Source: Asterias amurensis
Taxonomy: Eukaryota; Echinodermata; Asteroidea; Forcipulatida; Asteriidae
Direction: 5' to 3'
DNA length: 64,000 nt
Assembly: GCF_032118995.1 (NCBI RefSeq)
Contig: NC_092662.1
Location: forward strand, 16,319,701 to 16,383,700
Shown here in pieces: positions 56,301 through 64,000 of this stretch. The position numbers and the translations under genes were made by a program. Each line of letters starts with the position of its first letter. Position 1 is the stretch's first letter. The notes under the pieces were generated by a model. The model saw only the letters and a list, made by a program, of their open reading frames with translations. It did not search any database and had not been told where the DNA came from.

Positions 56301-59300
56301 TGGGGTATTTTAACACTCTTTGCTCTAAGCCAACTTAATCTAGGTTTTATAAGTCCTTTTTACTATGAGCTATAGGATTTGTATCTATCACTTAGCAAAT
56401 GAATACATCAAGGCTGGAAATTGTGCTCTGCCGATTAAGCTCCAAAAAGGCCACTCATTCGTGGACTTTAGCTTTACCACTTTATTTAAAAGTAATCATA
56501 TTGTTTATGTACACGTTTAATGAATATAACACAACACTTGTAATGCAGTTTTTTATTTCCGTCATTAGGGACTTCCAGGTCGAAATGGATCCAAAGGATT
56601 CAGTGGATTAAAAGGAACCAAGGTTAGTTTAAGAAATGTTTCATCTAATCTTCCGATTGTGTGTTTCTCTTTTACGACATCACAGATGAACGCATAGAAT
56701 ACCAATATACCTTCAATTCAATTCAATTCAATTCAAACTTATATTTATTTCCATACTTCACGAAAACAAAGTTTACAAACAATGTTTTTTAAGGAATAAC
56801 CAACAAACAAAGCTATTTAATGAGGGTAAGAAAAAAGAAGAAAAAAAAAGAGTATGGCGGCATCATTTGCCTGGGGACAGACATATCCCAAGCTCCATAA
56901 CTTTTATTAAGGCAGCGGACACTATTGGTAATTGTCAAAGACTAGCCTTTACAGTTGGTGTATCTCAACATTATGTATAAAGTAACAACCCTGTGAAAAT
57001 TTGAGCTCAATCGGTCATCAGAATTGAAAGATAAAATGAAAGAAAAAACATCATTGTCACTTTGTGTGCGTTTAGATGGTTGATTTCGAGACCTCAAATT
57101 CTAAATCTGAGGTCTCGAAATCAAATTTGTGGAAAATTACTTCTTTCTTGAAAACTACGTCACTTCAGAGGGAGCTGTTTCTCACAATGTTTTATACCAT
57201 CAACCTTTCCCCATTACTCGTCACCAAGTAAGGTTTTATGCTAACAGTTATTTTGAGTAATTACCAATAGTCCACTGCCTTTAAGATATTGACACTAATG
57301 TTATCTCTTGTTCTGACACTTCTCTTCTAGGGTAGCAAAGGAGTACAGGGTGAATATGGCAGAGCGGGCTTTTCTGGTGCTCCGGTAAATATTCTTAGCA
57401 TTTAAAGATAACATCTCCTTGAAAAGGCCAAGTGGCCCAGTGACATTAGGCGGTATCTCATTACAAAAATACATATATATTATAATAATAATTTGGGGGG
57501 CTAATCATCCTTACTCGCAGTTAGAGCTGAATTGCGAAGGATGCGGCTACAATGTGTTCGAGAAGCAGGCATGCAAGGGCGCCTTTGATCATGGAGCACA
57601 GCCAAGAGCGAAAGTGTTTGACTTTTCCCGAGGGAGGAAAACCAGATAGTCTGGAAAACCCTCGTGGCTCAGCAGAGAACCAATGCACAGCTCAACTCAC
57701 ATAGGGCCCCAGCCGAGAATCGAACCGGGTCACCTTGGTGAGAGGCGAGCGCTTTACGCACAAGCCAACAGTGCCACCAAAAGTATATATGTATATAAAA
57801 AAACAATCCACAGAAAAATTGGAACAAATGATAACACCTTTATGGACTTCGTTTGAATGTTTTGGTTGACAGGGTATTCGAGGTACACCCGGGGCGAAGG
57901 GTGAGGATGGGAAGCTTGGTCCACATGCCCCACCGGGCTTCCCAGGGTACTTTGGTACACAAGGACTTAAAGGAAGAGTGGTGGGTACACAATAATATAC
58001 AACTCCTGATATTCAGCGACGTCAATTTACTGCTCAAAGTCTAAATCAAATTTCAGAATTTCTGTTACTAAAGTAGCCATTTATAAATAAAAAAAAATAT
58101 ATATTCTGCTTGATTAACTTCTTATAGTATTTCAAAATATTTATTTAAAGCAGCATATAATATATGGATGTAACAAACAGAATAGTTGCTTTCCAGCTGT
58201 TTTAAGAAATTTTCATTGTGGGTGCTTTTCTTGATTTTGTTAATTTTGTGGGCATAGTGTGGAGTTTTAATTACTTGGCTGGTCCTTTTTTGCGGTTTTA
58301 TATTTTAAGTATTTTTGTAATGCTTTCTGATCCTCATGTTTACATCGCCTTTGGGCCCATCAGTCAAAGATGTAAGGCGCTTTATAAGCATAATTTGTTT
58401 TTCTTTCAGTGTGTAATTGCATTTTTTTCTAGATGACATACTAAAGAGAAAGTATAAATGATTTATAAGATAAATAAATGCAACCTCTGTTTGTTTTTCC
58501 TGGAGGTAGGGACTGCGAGGACGGAAAGGTCGAAGTGGTGTCAAAGGGACACCAGGGGTGCAGGGACGACCCGGACCTGAAGGAGATAAAGGAAGAAAAG
58601 GATCCAGAGGCCCACTAGTATGTCTATCTGTGTTCTATAAAAGTAGCTAAGCAAAACAGAATTATGCTTAGCAGTTTTTTTTTGTCTATAAGCGAGTTGC
58701 TATACCATAATTTTATAATGAACTTTTGTTTTTTGAACCTACAATTGTTATACCCAGTCAATGTGAACAACAATTGTTTTTTTAATTGAATGGCTTCATA
58801 ATTTAATCTTTACACTGAAGAGCAAAGTAATGCCTCAAATGAACCAGATTTACATCAAAGGTCACCAACATTAGTTGTTTTCCTGATGTAAACAAACAAC
58901 TGTTTAGTATAGTCAGGATTGAAATTGATGACTTAGCCAACTGCATATTTTGTCTTCTTCTATTTCTTTTGTGTATTAATGTTTTCAAATAAGAATTTTG
59001 GTATTCAGTTATTTCTTTTGACCCACACCCACAATTTCAAGAAGAAAAACCTTGAGATTTGTTGACATTGAGTATTCTAAATGGCCCCTTATGATTAATT
59101 AAATTCAATTCATTCATTTATTCCACATGGATAATCACTTTAAGAAAACAAAACAATTGATACATAAAATCTACTAAGTTAAATTACCGTCAGTGGGACA
59201 CCCTGAATAATGATAATCTTTGTCTGCTTTGAACTGGCTCTCTGCAGGGCCGAGAGGGTTACAAAGGAGGTTTAGGGGAACCAGGCTACACCTATCCCGG

Positions 59301-62300
59301 TGAGGAGGGTATCGATGGAGTCAACGGACAAAGAGGATTGAAAGGGGAAAAGGTGAGTAGACCCAATCGCTCTTACCCAAGTAGAAAATACTTTTGCGCA
59401 TTTAAAAAAAATACAAGGCATTGAAGAAAGGGGTAATACTATTTCTAGTGTTGAAACTTTTAAGATTAGTTTGAAAACGTACTTTCAAAAGTGTATGTAT
59501 TTTTTTTTTTTTTTTGTGTGTGTGTGTAAATATATACACGGTATATTTCATAAATTTATGTTTGTTCAATTACAGGGCAACAGAGGGCCACAGGGTCCCG
59601 TTGGTCCACTAGGAAGGGCAGGCTACATTACCAGAGGGGCAAGTGGTCCAATCGGACTACCTGGAGAAAGGGGACCAAAGGTAAGTAAAAAACTTGGTGG
59701 TGGATTTGTCTGCTTACTAATTATTAGACATCTTGGCCCAATTTCATGAGCTGTTTAAAGCCATTGGATACTTTCGGTAAACAGTATTGTCCAAAGGCCC
59801 ACACTTCGTGTATCCCAACTGATATAAAAAATAACAAACCTGTGAAAATTTAGGCTCAATCGGTCATCGGAGTCGGGAGAAAATAACGGGTAAAACCCAC
59901 CCTTGTTTCCGCACGTTTCGCCGTGTCGTGACATGTGTTTAAAATTAATCTGTATTTCTCAACAACGAGAATTGATAATTGTTTTGATGTTTTCTCGAAA
60001 AGTAAAGCATTTCATGGAATAATATTTCAAGATCTGTAAATCTGTGAATTTTTTTTTTTCTGTGCCGAAAGTGTATAATGGCTTTAAGCAGAAAATATTG
60101 GTTTACTTTTTTTTTAATTTTATTTTACTTAATTTTTTTTTTTTTTTTTTAGGTTTAAAAAATTCAAATATTATGCTTTTTTGCTAAGATTAAACAAGGC
60201 CGAGACTAGTCATAGATGGTAAAAAAAAAAAAAAAACTCTTTTAGCTTTTTCGTTTTAATTGTCTTTTTAAAACCTAATGTTTAATTTTGTAAGCATGTT
60301 GTTTATTTTGTTTTATCCTGTGATACTACCAACCATGTTTTTTTGTGGTTTGAAACCAATAGAAGTATCTCACAATCTGTCTTAAAAGAAATATATATTC
60401 CTATGGCTGCAAAATGCTCTTTATCTGCAATTGTATTTTTTTAAATTCATAGGGTGAAAAAGGGCCAGCTGGTGAGCCTGGAATACCAGCCAAGCCTGGG
60501 GAGACGTTAGTCGAAGGACCACCTGTAAGTATTTTGGGTTCACTATTGACCAAAGTATATTTTCTTAGTTATTTATCGATTCGTGTTGATTTTGTGACAG
60601 TCAAACATTGTGATAAAAAATCCGGTCATGTAATGATAGAATCAGTGAGTCTCTGCATAAGTTTGGGAAAGGAGTTGTAGATCTGTAAAGAACAAGTAGG
60701 AGTTTGCCAGATGTTTATATAATTTTAGTTTGTTCAAAATACACCGTACACAAGGAAAATGCCGAACAGACGTGCAAGCCCACTAAATGCGAACGCTTGA
60801 TTGTACTGGGCCCAATTTCATCTGCTTACCGCTGAATTCTGCGCTTACGATCGCGATTCGCCACTTACGTGCAAGCGCCAAATTTCTGCGCTAGCCTTGT
60901 AAGCGTAGAATGCCTAGTAACGTGGAGTACGCACGCGCAGAAGCCCAAATTCGCCGCTAACCCGTGAAATAAGCTTGCCGTAAGTACATGATTCCCTGCT
61001 TCCGTAAGCGCCAATTCTGTGCTTACGGTAAGCAGAGCCATGAAATTGGGCCGAGCTCATGTTCAAACAACAGTGAAGTTTCTGACTAGATTGTTTGGAT
61101 TCTCATTTTATTCAAGGGGCCGCCAGGACCTCGTGGCCCACCGGGACCTCCAGGTAAACCAGGGAAACGAAAGGTAAGCCAATCTGTCAAAGAGAATCGT
61201 TTAAACCACATAACTGTAAATGTGAAAAGATAATTGTTGTTTATATTGATGTCAAAGATAATTGTCATTTTTTCCAAACTGGATGTGACCCTTACATATA
61301 CAAGCCTGTAGAAGTTTCAGCCTAAACGGTAGTTTGAGGTGAAAACAAGTCATGGGAAAAAAAGTTAAAGGAAAACCAAAGATCAAAACGAATAGTTGTA
61401 CTAATTTCTCAAAAACTATTGCATTTCCTGCTAACGTATTTCTATATACCATATAAGTTGTTTGCAAATCTGTAAAAAAAAAAACCAAGAAAAAACCCCC
61501 ATTACACTCCAGTGAAAATGTTTTACACATCAATGTAACATAAATGAATGATGTGTTATGACTTTCCTGTAATTTGTTCTTCTAAGCTGAGATAAACTTT
61601 AGGTTTGATAATGCCGTCTTTGAAAACTTTTGAATAATTTGTTTGGCAGGGAGAGAAAGGTGATATGGGTCCAAAAGGTGAAGCTCCACGAGGCGAAAAG
61701 GGTAAACGTGGCAAGAAAGGCGCACCAAATGACCCACCAGTGCGGGGTCCAAAAGGACCAAAGGTAAGCTTATACTTGTGGAAGGATTTGTCAATATGAC
61801 TTGGGGTTGAAGAAAAAAGAAGTTTACTTAAACCTGCCACTTCTGGATTAATGTGCTGTCACTCTACCAACTGCGATTTCTAGCCCTATAAGTTGGCGGT
61901 TTCTCTACTTTGTTAATATCTTAGTTCGGGCTACCAGTCAGAAACCATTAAACCTATAACTCTACCAACTGCGATATCTAGCCCTATAAGTTGGCGATTT
62001 CTCTACTTATCAATATCTTTGTTTGGGCAACCGGTCTGAAGCCATTTAACCTGTACATTTTGTGTAGCCAAGGATCGTACCAAACTTTATGCTGCCACAT
62101 TAATCCGGAGGAAGCAGGTTTAAGTCCCGCTGTAGTCAATGTTTTTGTCAACCCCGAATTATTGAAAATTTACCCAGTCAGTTTTCCTCATGGCAAGTCA
62201 ATATTATACCAAGAATAATAAAATTAAGATCAAACCTAAACCCAATCAATGAATTAACAAAACTGAACATTCATTTTAACTTTGTTACAGGGAGATCCAA

Positions 62301-64000
62301 CACCTGGAAATGCTGGTGATCCAGGTGAGCCTGGCCCAGCAGGGAACCCTGGTGGACGGGTGAGTTGCCTTGACCTGTTTGCCTTCTCTTTTCTTTCTCT
62401 CTATCTTTTGCAAAAGAAACTGTTTTAAATAGTGATGTTTTTTTTTTAAATGTATATTTTTTGTTTTGTGTTTAGATGCTTTTGTATAAATTCAGGTTGT
62501 GGAGAATCAGCAATTGCTGCGATATTAAATGATTGTTTTGATTTTTTTTTTCAGGGGCCAAAAGGTTATAAAGGAAACCCAGGTACTAAGGGTGTCAGGG
62601 TAAGTTATAAACTTTGCTCAGTTTGTTTACCATTAAGGAGCCTTGTATATGATCTAGCCAACTCAAATGGAAGTAGGAAGTAGAAATAGAAGAAATCACA
62701 CTCTTGAAAGATATGGTTCTCGATGTCGCCTTTGACCTGAAGTTTATTGAAAGTGGATACGTCTAAGCAACTAATATGTAAAGTCATTATTGAAGTTCTG
62801 TAATCTATCTTTCACAATTCAGGGTCAACCAGGACCCCCGGGTCCTCCTGGACCCCCAGCAGGTTCACCCCCAGCTGTGAGTCCAACACGAGCCACATCC
62901 TCAACGGCGCTTCCACCGACTACGGTAAGTAGCCACTTGTGTACACTTGTTTACACACATGGTGTTACTGCAAACCAAATATATGTATAGCCACTTGTTT
63001 GTTCTTATAGTCAACTTTCTGTGTTACGTTTCAAAACTTTTTTATGTATGGTTATTAAGAATGGCCAAAAGTGGCTTTTTCTTCCCTCTTTTTTTTGGGA
63101 TTTGGTTTCCAGTCCCCACCTAATGCATGGATTTTTCCAGGTAATAATTCTCTTGGGTTTCCATCCGTCATCTATCACTGAAACTTCCTTATCTTCCTTG
63201 TAGCAGATATTTACAAAATAGGGAGACCACCAGCATAGGGCTCGATAGCTCAGTTGCTAGAGTGCCGACACGTTAAACCGGAGGTCGTTGGTTCAAACCC
63301 TGCTCGAGTAAATTTTCTTTGTTAAACCCCAAATCATTTACCCAGTCAGTTTCCCTTGTGGTATTATAACTTGACTGGTCAAAGAAAGTAGGGTTATATT
63401 TATTGCATGGGATCCATAGTTTGTCTTTTAACTGGCCATAATTTTCCATTTCTTGACAGCCCGTCCCAATAGTTCCAGATCTTATGAAGAAAACTGGTAC
63501 GAAGGCCAATCCAGCCGCCAATTGTAAAGATTTAAAAGAAGATTTTCCAGATTATCCTGACGGTGAGTTTACTTGATTTCTCTCTCTAGTCATAAATCCT
63601 TACCTATAATTAATTTTGAGAAGTGTTTCCCAGTCAGAAGTTGTTGCCCTCAACTTGGAAAACTTATCCAAACATACAAAAATATAAAAGTTGTAGAAAA
63701 AACTTGTTCAGATGTAACTGAAAGCAGACAAAAGTTCGTAGATTTTTCTCGTAAAGTATAAACATTAAAAAAAAATTCTGAGTATCATACACTTTTGTTA
63801 TCAACCAAATCTTTTTTATCTTCTCTATTTTTGGAGGTTTTGAGGAAATAAATAAATAAATAAAAATTGCTAACACACATCTGTGTAAAGGGTAAAACCA
63901 AAGTTAATATAGGTTGATTTGGTGGTGATGTTTGGCCAACAGGTCAGTACTGGCTGGACCCTAATGAAGGTTCAGATGGAGATAAATTCCAAGCACAGTG
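26119..64000 (+). CDS. fibrillar procollagen alpha chain (clade C / COL24A1-COL27A1-like), 3' end beyond window
   Basis: Extracellular-matrix procollagen. Forty-two exons identified, all in frame with AG/GT borders. Order: signal peptide exon 26119-26383; TSPN domain exons 36004-36151, 37767-37931, 38669-38864, 39538-39621; Pro/Thr linker 40121-40378; pre-helix exon 40887-41012; triple helix in 33 exons from 41590 to 62924 (about 1041 codons); C-propeptide from 63460-63562 and 63943 onward, cut at the window end. A main helix near 1000 residues, TSPN domain, no minor helix and a COLFI domain fit the vertebrate COL24A1/COL27A1 group better than COL5/11. The helix has about ten breaks in Gly-X-Y, more than expected. 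Most helix exons are 45, 54, 99, 108 or 162 bp and begin with a complete Gly codon, the ancestral fibrillar pattern. Chain identity needs a phylogeny. Confidence 0.92.
26546..26691. repeat. foldback element ('ctcagtttgagcca')
   Basis: 'cagtttgagccaaaaatgcc' is mirrored by 'ggctcaaactgag', with repeated gagcca/tggctc motifs between. Collagen intron 1. Confidence 0.65.
27261..27653. repeat. MITE, family B
   Basis: Near full length; ends 'ttaaaggcagtggacac' and 'cactggcagtgtctttaa'. Markers are 'tataaaacattgtgagaaac' and 'acacaactttgtgtaacaag'. Collagen intron 1. Confidence 0.85.
29518..29748. repeat. long near-perfect hairpin (MITE-like)
   Basis: Arms of about 100 bp: 'agtcttggtgcaagacgttt' is mirrored by 'aaacgtcttgcaccaagact', and 'accaacagcgcccgcaccga' by 'tcggtgcgggcgctgttggt'. 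The spacer is only about 20 bp. GC-rich compared with the surrounding intron. A relative of the outer end occurs near 22555. Confidence 0.85.
30643..31187 (+). repeat. direct repeat of an ~80-bp segment
   Basis: 'ctctggagttcaaatcacac' through 'tattctacgact' (30643-30720) recurs at about 31101-31187 with about 85% identity by eye. A weaker third relative sits near 30750-30790. Collagen intron 1. Confidence 0.6.
31502..31864. repeat. MITE, family B
   Basis: Ends 'ttaaaggcagtggacac' and 'gtgtccactgcctttaa'. Clear full-length copy in collagen intron 1. Confidence 0.85.
32778..32995. repeat. foldback element, family D
   Basis: 'caggggtggatttcacaaag' with its mirror 'ctttgtgaaatc' near 32920 and 'gaaatcaacccctg' near 32995. 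Collagen intron 1. Confidence 0.6.
34375..34557. repeat. foldback element related to family E
   Basis: 'gggccaaatttcaaagagct' and its mirror 'agctttttgaaattgggtc'. Collagen intron 1. Confidence 0.55.
35597..35714. repeat. family F repeat ('ggtttgcggtaacacca')
   Basis: Shares 'ctatctctaatgagttgggg' and 'tctgatcgtcttctgga' with copies at 44636-44752, 47514-47637 (reverse) and 54073-54185 (reverse). Confidence 0.7.
36004..39621 (+). CDS. collagen TSPN (thrombospondin-N-like) domain exons
   Basis: Four exons (36004-36151, 37767-37931, 38669-38864, 39538-39621) give a laminin-G-like TSPN domain of about 198 residues. Marks are [45 protein letters not shown], the [13 protein letters not shown] strand, [20 protein letters not shown] and the final GRIQNMYY...DCSTYFQC. 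Human COL5/11/27 have the same order (DFSI, DGKWH, DINGIIVFG, GDIQQL). The DCSTYF-C and EEQCY cysteines probably make the domain disulfides. The second exon's donor (37932) is followed within 15 bp by a (TTTG)n tract. Confidence 0.9.
36351..36519. repeat. foldback element, family D
   Basis: Ends 'gccgatttcacgaaacg' and 'gtgaaatcgtcggc'. Located 200 bp after the first TSPN exon. Confidence 0.7.
36715..36935 (-). mobile_element. tRNA-derived SINE (type 1)
   Basis: Minus-strand tRNA-like region (gctcagttggtagagcgcc, then a degraded B-box ggttcaagtcttgc) plus the shared body 'gccagtcagaagctt'. Collagen intron. Confidence 0.65.
37945..38179. repeat. (TTTG)n microsatellite, about 230 bp
   Basis: Over 50 nearly pure tetramers, with rare interruptions (ttcg, tatg). 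It begins about 14 bp after the donor of the 37767-37931 collagen exon. All long open frames across it are repeat artefacts. Confidence 0.97.
38190..38440 (-). mobile_element. tRNA-derived SINE, type 2
   Basis: 'ggggatatgaacaccaagct' body and tRNA-like end 'gtaggattcgaacccac', as in 20090-20338. Directly follows the (TTTG)n tract. Confidence 0.65.
38952..39310. repeat. family B MITE (reverse)
   Basis: Contains 'tttcaaagaccagt', 'cttcagagggagcc' and 'tttatactatcagcagctct' in family order. Collagen intron. Confidence 0.7.
40121..41012 (+). CDS. collagen variable linker exons (Pro/Thr-rich, then pre-helix)
   Basis: Exon 40121-40378 (86 codons) is rich in Pro, Thr, Glu and Ser, with runs such as [18 protein letters not shown]. 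It resembles the extended variable region of fibrillar N-propeptides and is a likely O-glycosylated spacer. Exon 40887-41012 (42 codons) reads [17 protein letters not shown], then an acidic hydrophobic stretch ending LALAMP, before the helix begins. Confidence 0.85.
40529..40712. repeat. diverged family E foldback
   Basis: 'tgcccaatttggtaatgctg' through 'aatgaaactaggccc', with inner ggtaacc/aagc motifs. Collagen intron. Confidence 0.45.
41590..62924 (+). CDS. collagen triple-helix exons (33)
   Basis: Exons: 41590-41694, 42981-43142, 44091-44144, 44395-44493, 45003-45047, 45645-45743, 46192-46245, 46576-46674, 47327-47425, 48069-48176, 48936-48989, 49951-50049, 50548-50751, 51139-51192, 51633-51686, 52813-52956, 53469-53522, 54221-54274, 54567-54674, 55045-55263, 55701-55862, 56569-56622, 57331-57384, 57873-57980, 58510-58617, 59248-59352, 59576-59680, 60453-60524, 61117-61173, 61650-61763, 62291-62359, 62555-62599, 62823-62924. 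All are multiples of 3, phase 0, and those after the first two start with Gly. Gly-X-Y breaks: GEG-SEP (45.7 kb), GTEVK (50.6), GSP-ASD (52.9), GPQFSGL (55.25), GPH-APP (57.9), GYTYP (59.3), GYITR (59.6), several in 60.45-61.76 kb, and GDPTPG (62.3). The helix ends [13 protein letters not shown] followed by a Thr/Ser-rich tail. Confidence 0.93.
41770..42302. repeat. two adjacent family E foldback elements
   Basis: 41770-42013 ('ggccaatttcatagagctgc' mirrored by 'gcagctctatgaaattgg') is followed within 10 bp by 42020-42302 ('gggcccaatttcatagcgct' mirrored by 'agcactatgaaattgggccc'). Collagen intron. Confidence 0.8.
43225..43508. mobile_element. tRNA-derived SINE with 'tatatagcgcttttcacac' body
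   Basis: (aat)n start, body with 'ccgtttttatatagcgcttt', then a tRNA-like end with B-box 'gggattcaaaccc' and A-box-like 'ccgctcagccacgac' on the opposite strand. Collagen intron. Confidence 0.6.
43774..44043. repeat. family B MITE, shortened
   Basis: 'ttaaaggcagtaattac' at one end and 'agtgtctttaa' at the other; an internal part is missing. Ends 48 bp before the 44091 exon. Confidence 0.7.
44329..44357. repeat. (AAAT)n microsatellite
   Basis: About seven tandem aaat/aata units in the intron before exon 44395. Confidence 0.8.
44636..44752. repeat. family F repeat
   Basis: 'ggtttgcggtaacaccatgt', 'atgagttggggtggttctga' and 'gctctgatcgtcttctggaa'. Collagen intron. Confidence 0.75.
45990..46115. 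repeat. foldback element, family D
   Basis: 'ggttgatttcacaaagag' mirrored by 'ctctttgtgaaatcgacc', with cctaactta/taagttagg interior. Lies in the intron before exon 46192. Confidence 0.7.
46845..46945. repeat. family G repeat fragment
   Basis: 'agacagttctctaagaacaa', 'aagtagataaacacatggtg' and 'ttaccgcaaacca'. Related fragments are near 33776-33855, 43540-43610 and 62948-62985. Collagen intron. Confidence 0.5.
47514..47637. repeat. family F repeat (reverse)
   Basis: 'agcatactgatcgaaacgtc', 'agaaccaccccaactta' and 'catggtgttatcgcaaacc'. Collagen intron. Confidence 0.75.
48731..48878. repeat. foldback element, family D
   Basis: 'ggggtggatttcacgg' mirrored by 'gtgaaatccacgcc'; the interior consists of ggactagtcctaac-type palindromes. 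Ends about 60 bp before exon 48936. Confidence 0.7.
49130..49489. repeat. MITE, family C
   Basis: 'aaagccattgga' to 'gtgtataatggcttt', same interior as 3844-4218. Immediately followed by a SINE. Confidence 0.75.
49500..49720 (+). mobile_element. tRNA-derived SINE (type 1), best-preserved copy
   Basis: Body with 'cttcccaggttgtatcgtaa' and 'cagttaacggttgtatggct', then a tRNA-like 3' part at 49636-49706 with A-box 'tagctcagttggtagagcgc', anticodon-loop GTT and B-box 'ggttcgaatcccac'. The acceptor stem does not close well, so it is a SINE and not a tRNA gene. Confidence 0.75.
50844..50940 (+). pseudogene. partial tandem copy of a collagen exon end and intron start
   Basis: Repeats the last ~44 bp of exon 50548-50751, its donor and ~50 bp of intron at an offset of 138 bp. 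In the copy two obligatory Gly codons are lost (GGT to GAT and GGA to AGA). It has no acceptor of its own nearby, so it is a dead exon fragment. Confidence 0.8.
51245..51385 (+). mobile_element. LINE 3'-end remnant
   Basis: Encodes [14 protein letters not shown] then a stop, the typical C-terminus of a CR1/Jockey-like ORF2. It is followed by 'gtaaagcactgtgatac' and a tata-type simple repeat tail. Collagen intron. Confidence 0.5.
52190..52812 (+). repeat. four upstream copies of a 156-bp acceptor-plus-exon unit
   Basis: Exon heads begin at 52190, 52345, 52501 and 52657; the fifth (52813) is the real exon 52813-52956. Each unit is about 90 bp of exon ([12 protein letters not shown]...DGYRGDE) plus 66 bp of the preceding intron with its acceptor ('tttactacttgacag'). 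Copy 1 has a 1-bp deletion. Copies 1-4 lack the exon 3' end and run into an in-frame TAA (agccattaa), so only the last acceptor gives a productive exon. Confidence 0.92.
53021..53366. repeat. family B MITE (reverse)
   Basis: 'ttaaagacactgattcc' to 'tccactgcctttaaa' with 'aaagaccagtcttctcactt'. Collagen intron. Confidence 0.75.
53596..53935. repeat. composite repeat with poly(A)-like tract
   Basis: Contains a reversed relative of the 18727-18890 repeat (cctacatccgtatggactgt, ctaggagtaggtgg), then a degenerate poly-A/TAAAA tract at 53833-53876. It is bounded by pieces similar to the two arms of the foldback at 9060-9202. Likely a retroelement inserted into a foldback element. Confidence 0.45.
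54073..54185. repeat. family F repeat (reverse)
   Basis: 'agaagacgatcagagcatac' through 'tggtgttaccgcaaacc'. Ends about 35 bp before exon 54221, so it abuts that exon's polypyrimidine tract. Confidence 0.75.
54520..54556 (+). mobile_element. LINE-type 3' tail (ttgaa repeats)
   Basis: 'ccaagatggaaataaacgtt' followed by 'gtattgaattgaattt', a common CR1-like 3' end; a similar tail is at 47195-47225. It runs directly into the acceptor of exon 54567. Confidence 0.45.
55330..55479. repeat. family B MITE, one half only
   Basis: Starts 'ttaaagactgtggacac' and matches the family through 'gagataataatgaaagaaaa', then stops. Collagen intron. Confidence 0.65.
56708..56735. repeat. (ATTCA)n microsatellite
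   Basis: Five to six tandem attca pentamers, followed by AT-rich retroelement-like sequence. Collagen intron. Confidence 0.7.
56906..57286. repeat. family B MITE
   Basis: 'ttaaggcagcggacac' to 'tccactgcctttaa'. It includes the inner palindrome 'tcgagacctcaaattctaaa' and 'ctgaggtctcgaaatca'. Ends about 45 bp before exon 57331. Confidence 0.8.
57490..57778 (-). mobile_element. SINE with tRNA-like end
   Basis: GC-richer block ending in 'ccgagaatcgaaccgggtca', 'gcgagcgctttacgcacaag' and 'ccaacagtgccacc', which reads on the minus strand like a tRNA D arm and T arm. Collagen intron. Confidence 0.45.
59755..60087. repeat. MITE, family C (reverse)
   Basis: 'aaagccattggatact' to 'gtgtataatggcttta', with the family markers 'aacctgtgaaaatttaggct' and 'gtttcgccgtgtcgtgaca'. 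Collagen intron. Confidence 0.75.
60808..61052. repeat. foldback element, family E
   Basis: 'gggcccaatttcatctgc' mirrored by 'gcagagccatgaaattgggc'. The interior is nearly the same as 248-497 ('gcgctagccttgtaagcgta'). Confidence 0.8.
61850..62170. mobile_element. degraded tRNA-derived SINE (type 1), partly duplicated
   Basis: 'ctctaccaactgcgatttct' and 'cggtttctctactttgt' occur twice, near 61862 and 61968. The body matches the other type 1 SINEs (accagtcagaaacca). Collagen intron. Confidence 0.5.
63195..63330 (+). mobile_element. tRNA-derived SINE (type 1)
   Basis: 'gatagctcagttgctagagt', anticodon-loop GTT, 'ggaggtcgttggttcaaacc'. Preceded by 'acaaaatagggagaccacc', as in the 49500 copy. 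Collagen intron before the C-propeptide exon. Confidence 0.65.
63460..64000 (+). CDS. collagen C-propeptide (COLFI) start, partial
   Basis: Exon 63460-63562 reads [15 protein letters not shown]...[14 protein letters not shown] and continues in phase at 63943 as [16 protein letters not shown]. This is the conserved N-terminal end of the fibrillar C-propeptide (family pattern CKDL...P-x-F-x-x-G-x-Y-W-x-DPN-x-G), whose first cysteine and calcium-binding loop follow downstream. The exon is cut at the window end, so the trimerisation domain is not visible. Confidence 0.9.

Overview
The window is animal nuclear DNA. It carries intron-rich genes with GT-AG splice sites, long AT-rich introns, many short foldback (MITE-like) elements, tRNA-derived SINEs and LINE 3' tails. 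The gene set (an SGLT-type transporter, TBC1D15, deoxyhypusine synthase and a fibrillar collagen whose N-propeptide carries a TSPN domain) and the repeat landscape suggest a deuterostome invertebrate. An echinoderm, possibly a sea star, is my best guess; this is inference only, and no species marker was identified.

Layout. (1) 1-5690, plus strand: the last eight coding exons of an SLC5A (SGLT-like) sodium/solute cotransporter; its 5' part lies outside the window. (2) 5691-8569: repeat-filled space between the convergent 3' ends of genes 1 and 2. (3) 8570-17026, minus strand: a 15-exon TBC1D15-type Rab GTPase-activating protein. (4) 18235-22134, minus strand: a complete 8-exon deoxyhypusine synthase of 368 aa. 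(5) 22135-26118: divergent intergenic region with a foldback element and a roughly 40-copy, 30-bp minisatellite flanked by a direct repeat. (6) 26119-64000, plus strand: a fibrillar procollagen alpha chain with at least 42 exons. It has a signal-peptide exon, a 9.6-kb first intron, TSPN exons, a Pro/Thr-rich linker, a triple helix of about 1040 codons in 33 exons (mostly 45/54/99/108/162 bp), and the start of the COLFI C-propeptide, which is cut by the window end.

The genes are functionally unrelated: membrane transport, Rab/mitochondrial dynamics, eIF5A hypusination, and extracellular matrix. The reading frame was checked across every exon junction listed; the summed exon lengths are multiples of three for the three genes whose stop codon is in the window.

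The most unusual pattern is four separate partial tandem duplications of coding exons, two in SLC5A and two in the collagen. The largest is a 156-bp unit repeated five times that carries a 3' splice site plus 90 bp of exon. A second oddity is a 67-bp inverted copy of a TBC1D15 splice acceptor inside a foldback transposon in the same gene. I found no CRISPR array, operon, bacterial gene or obviously new multi-gene system.
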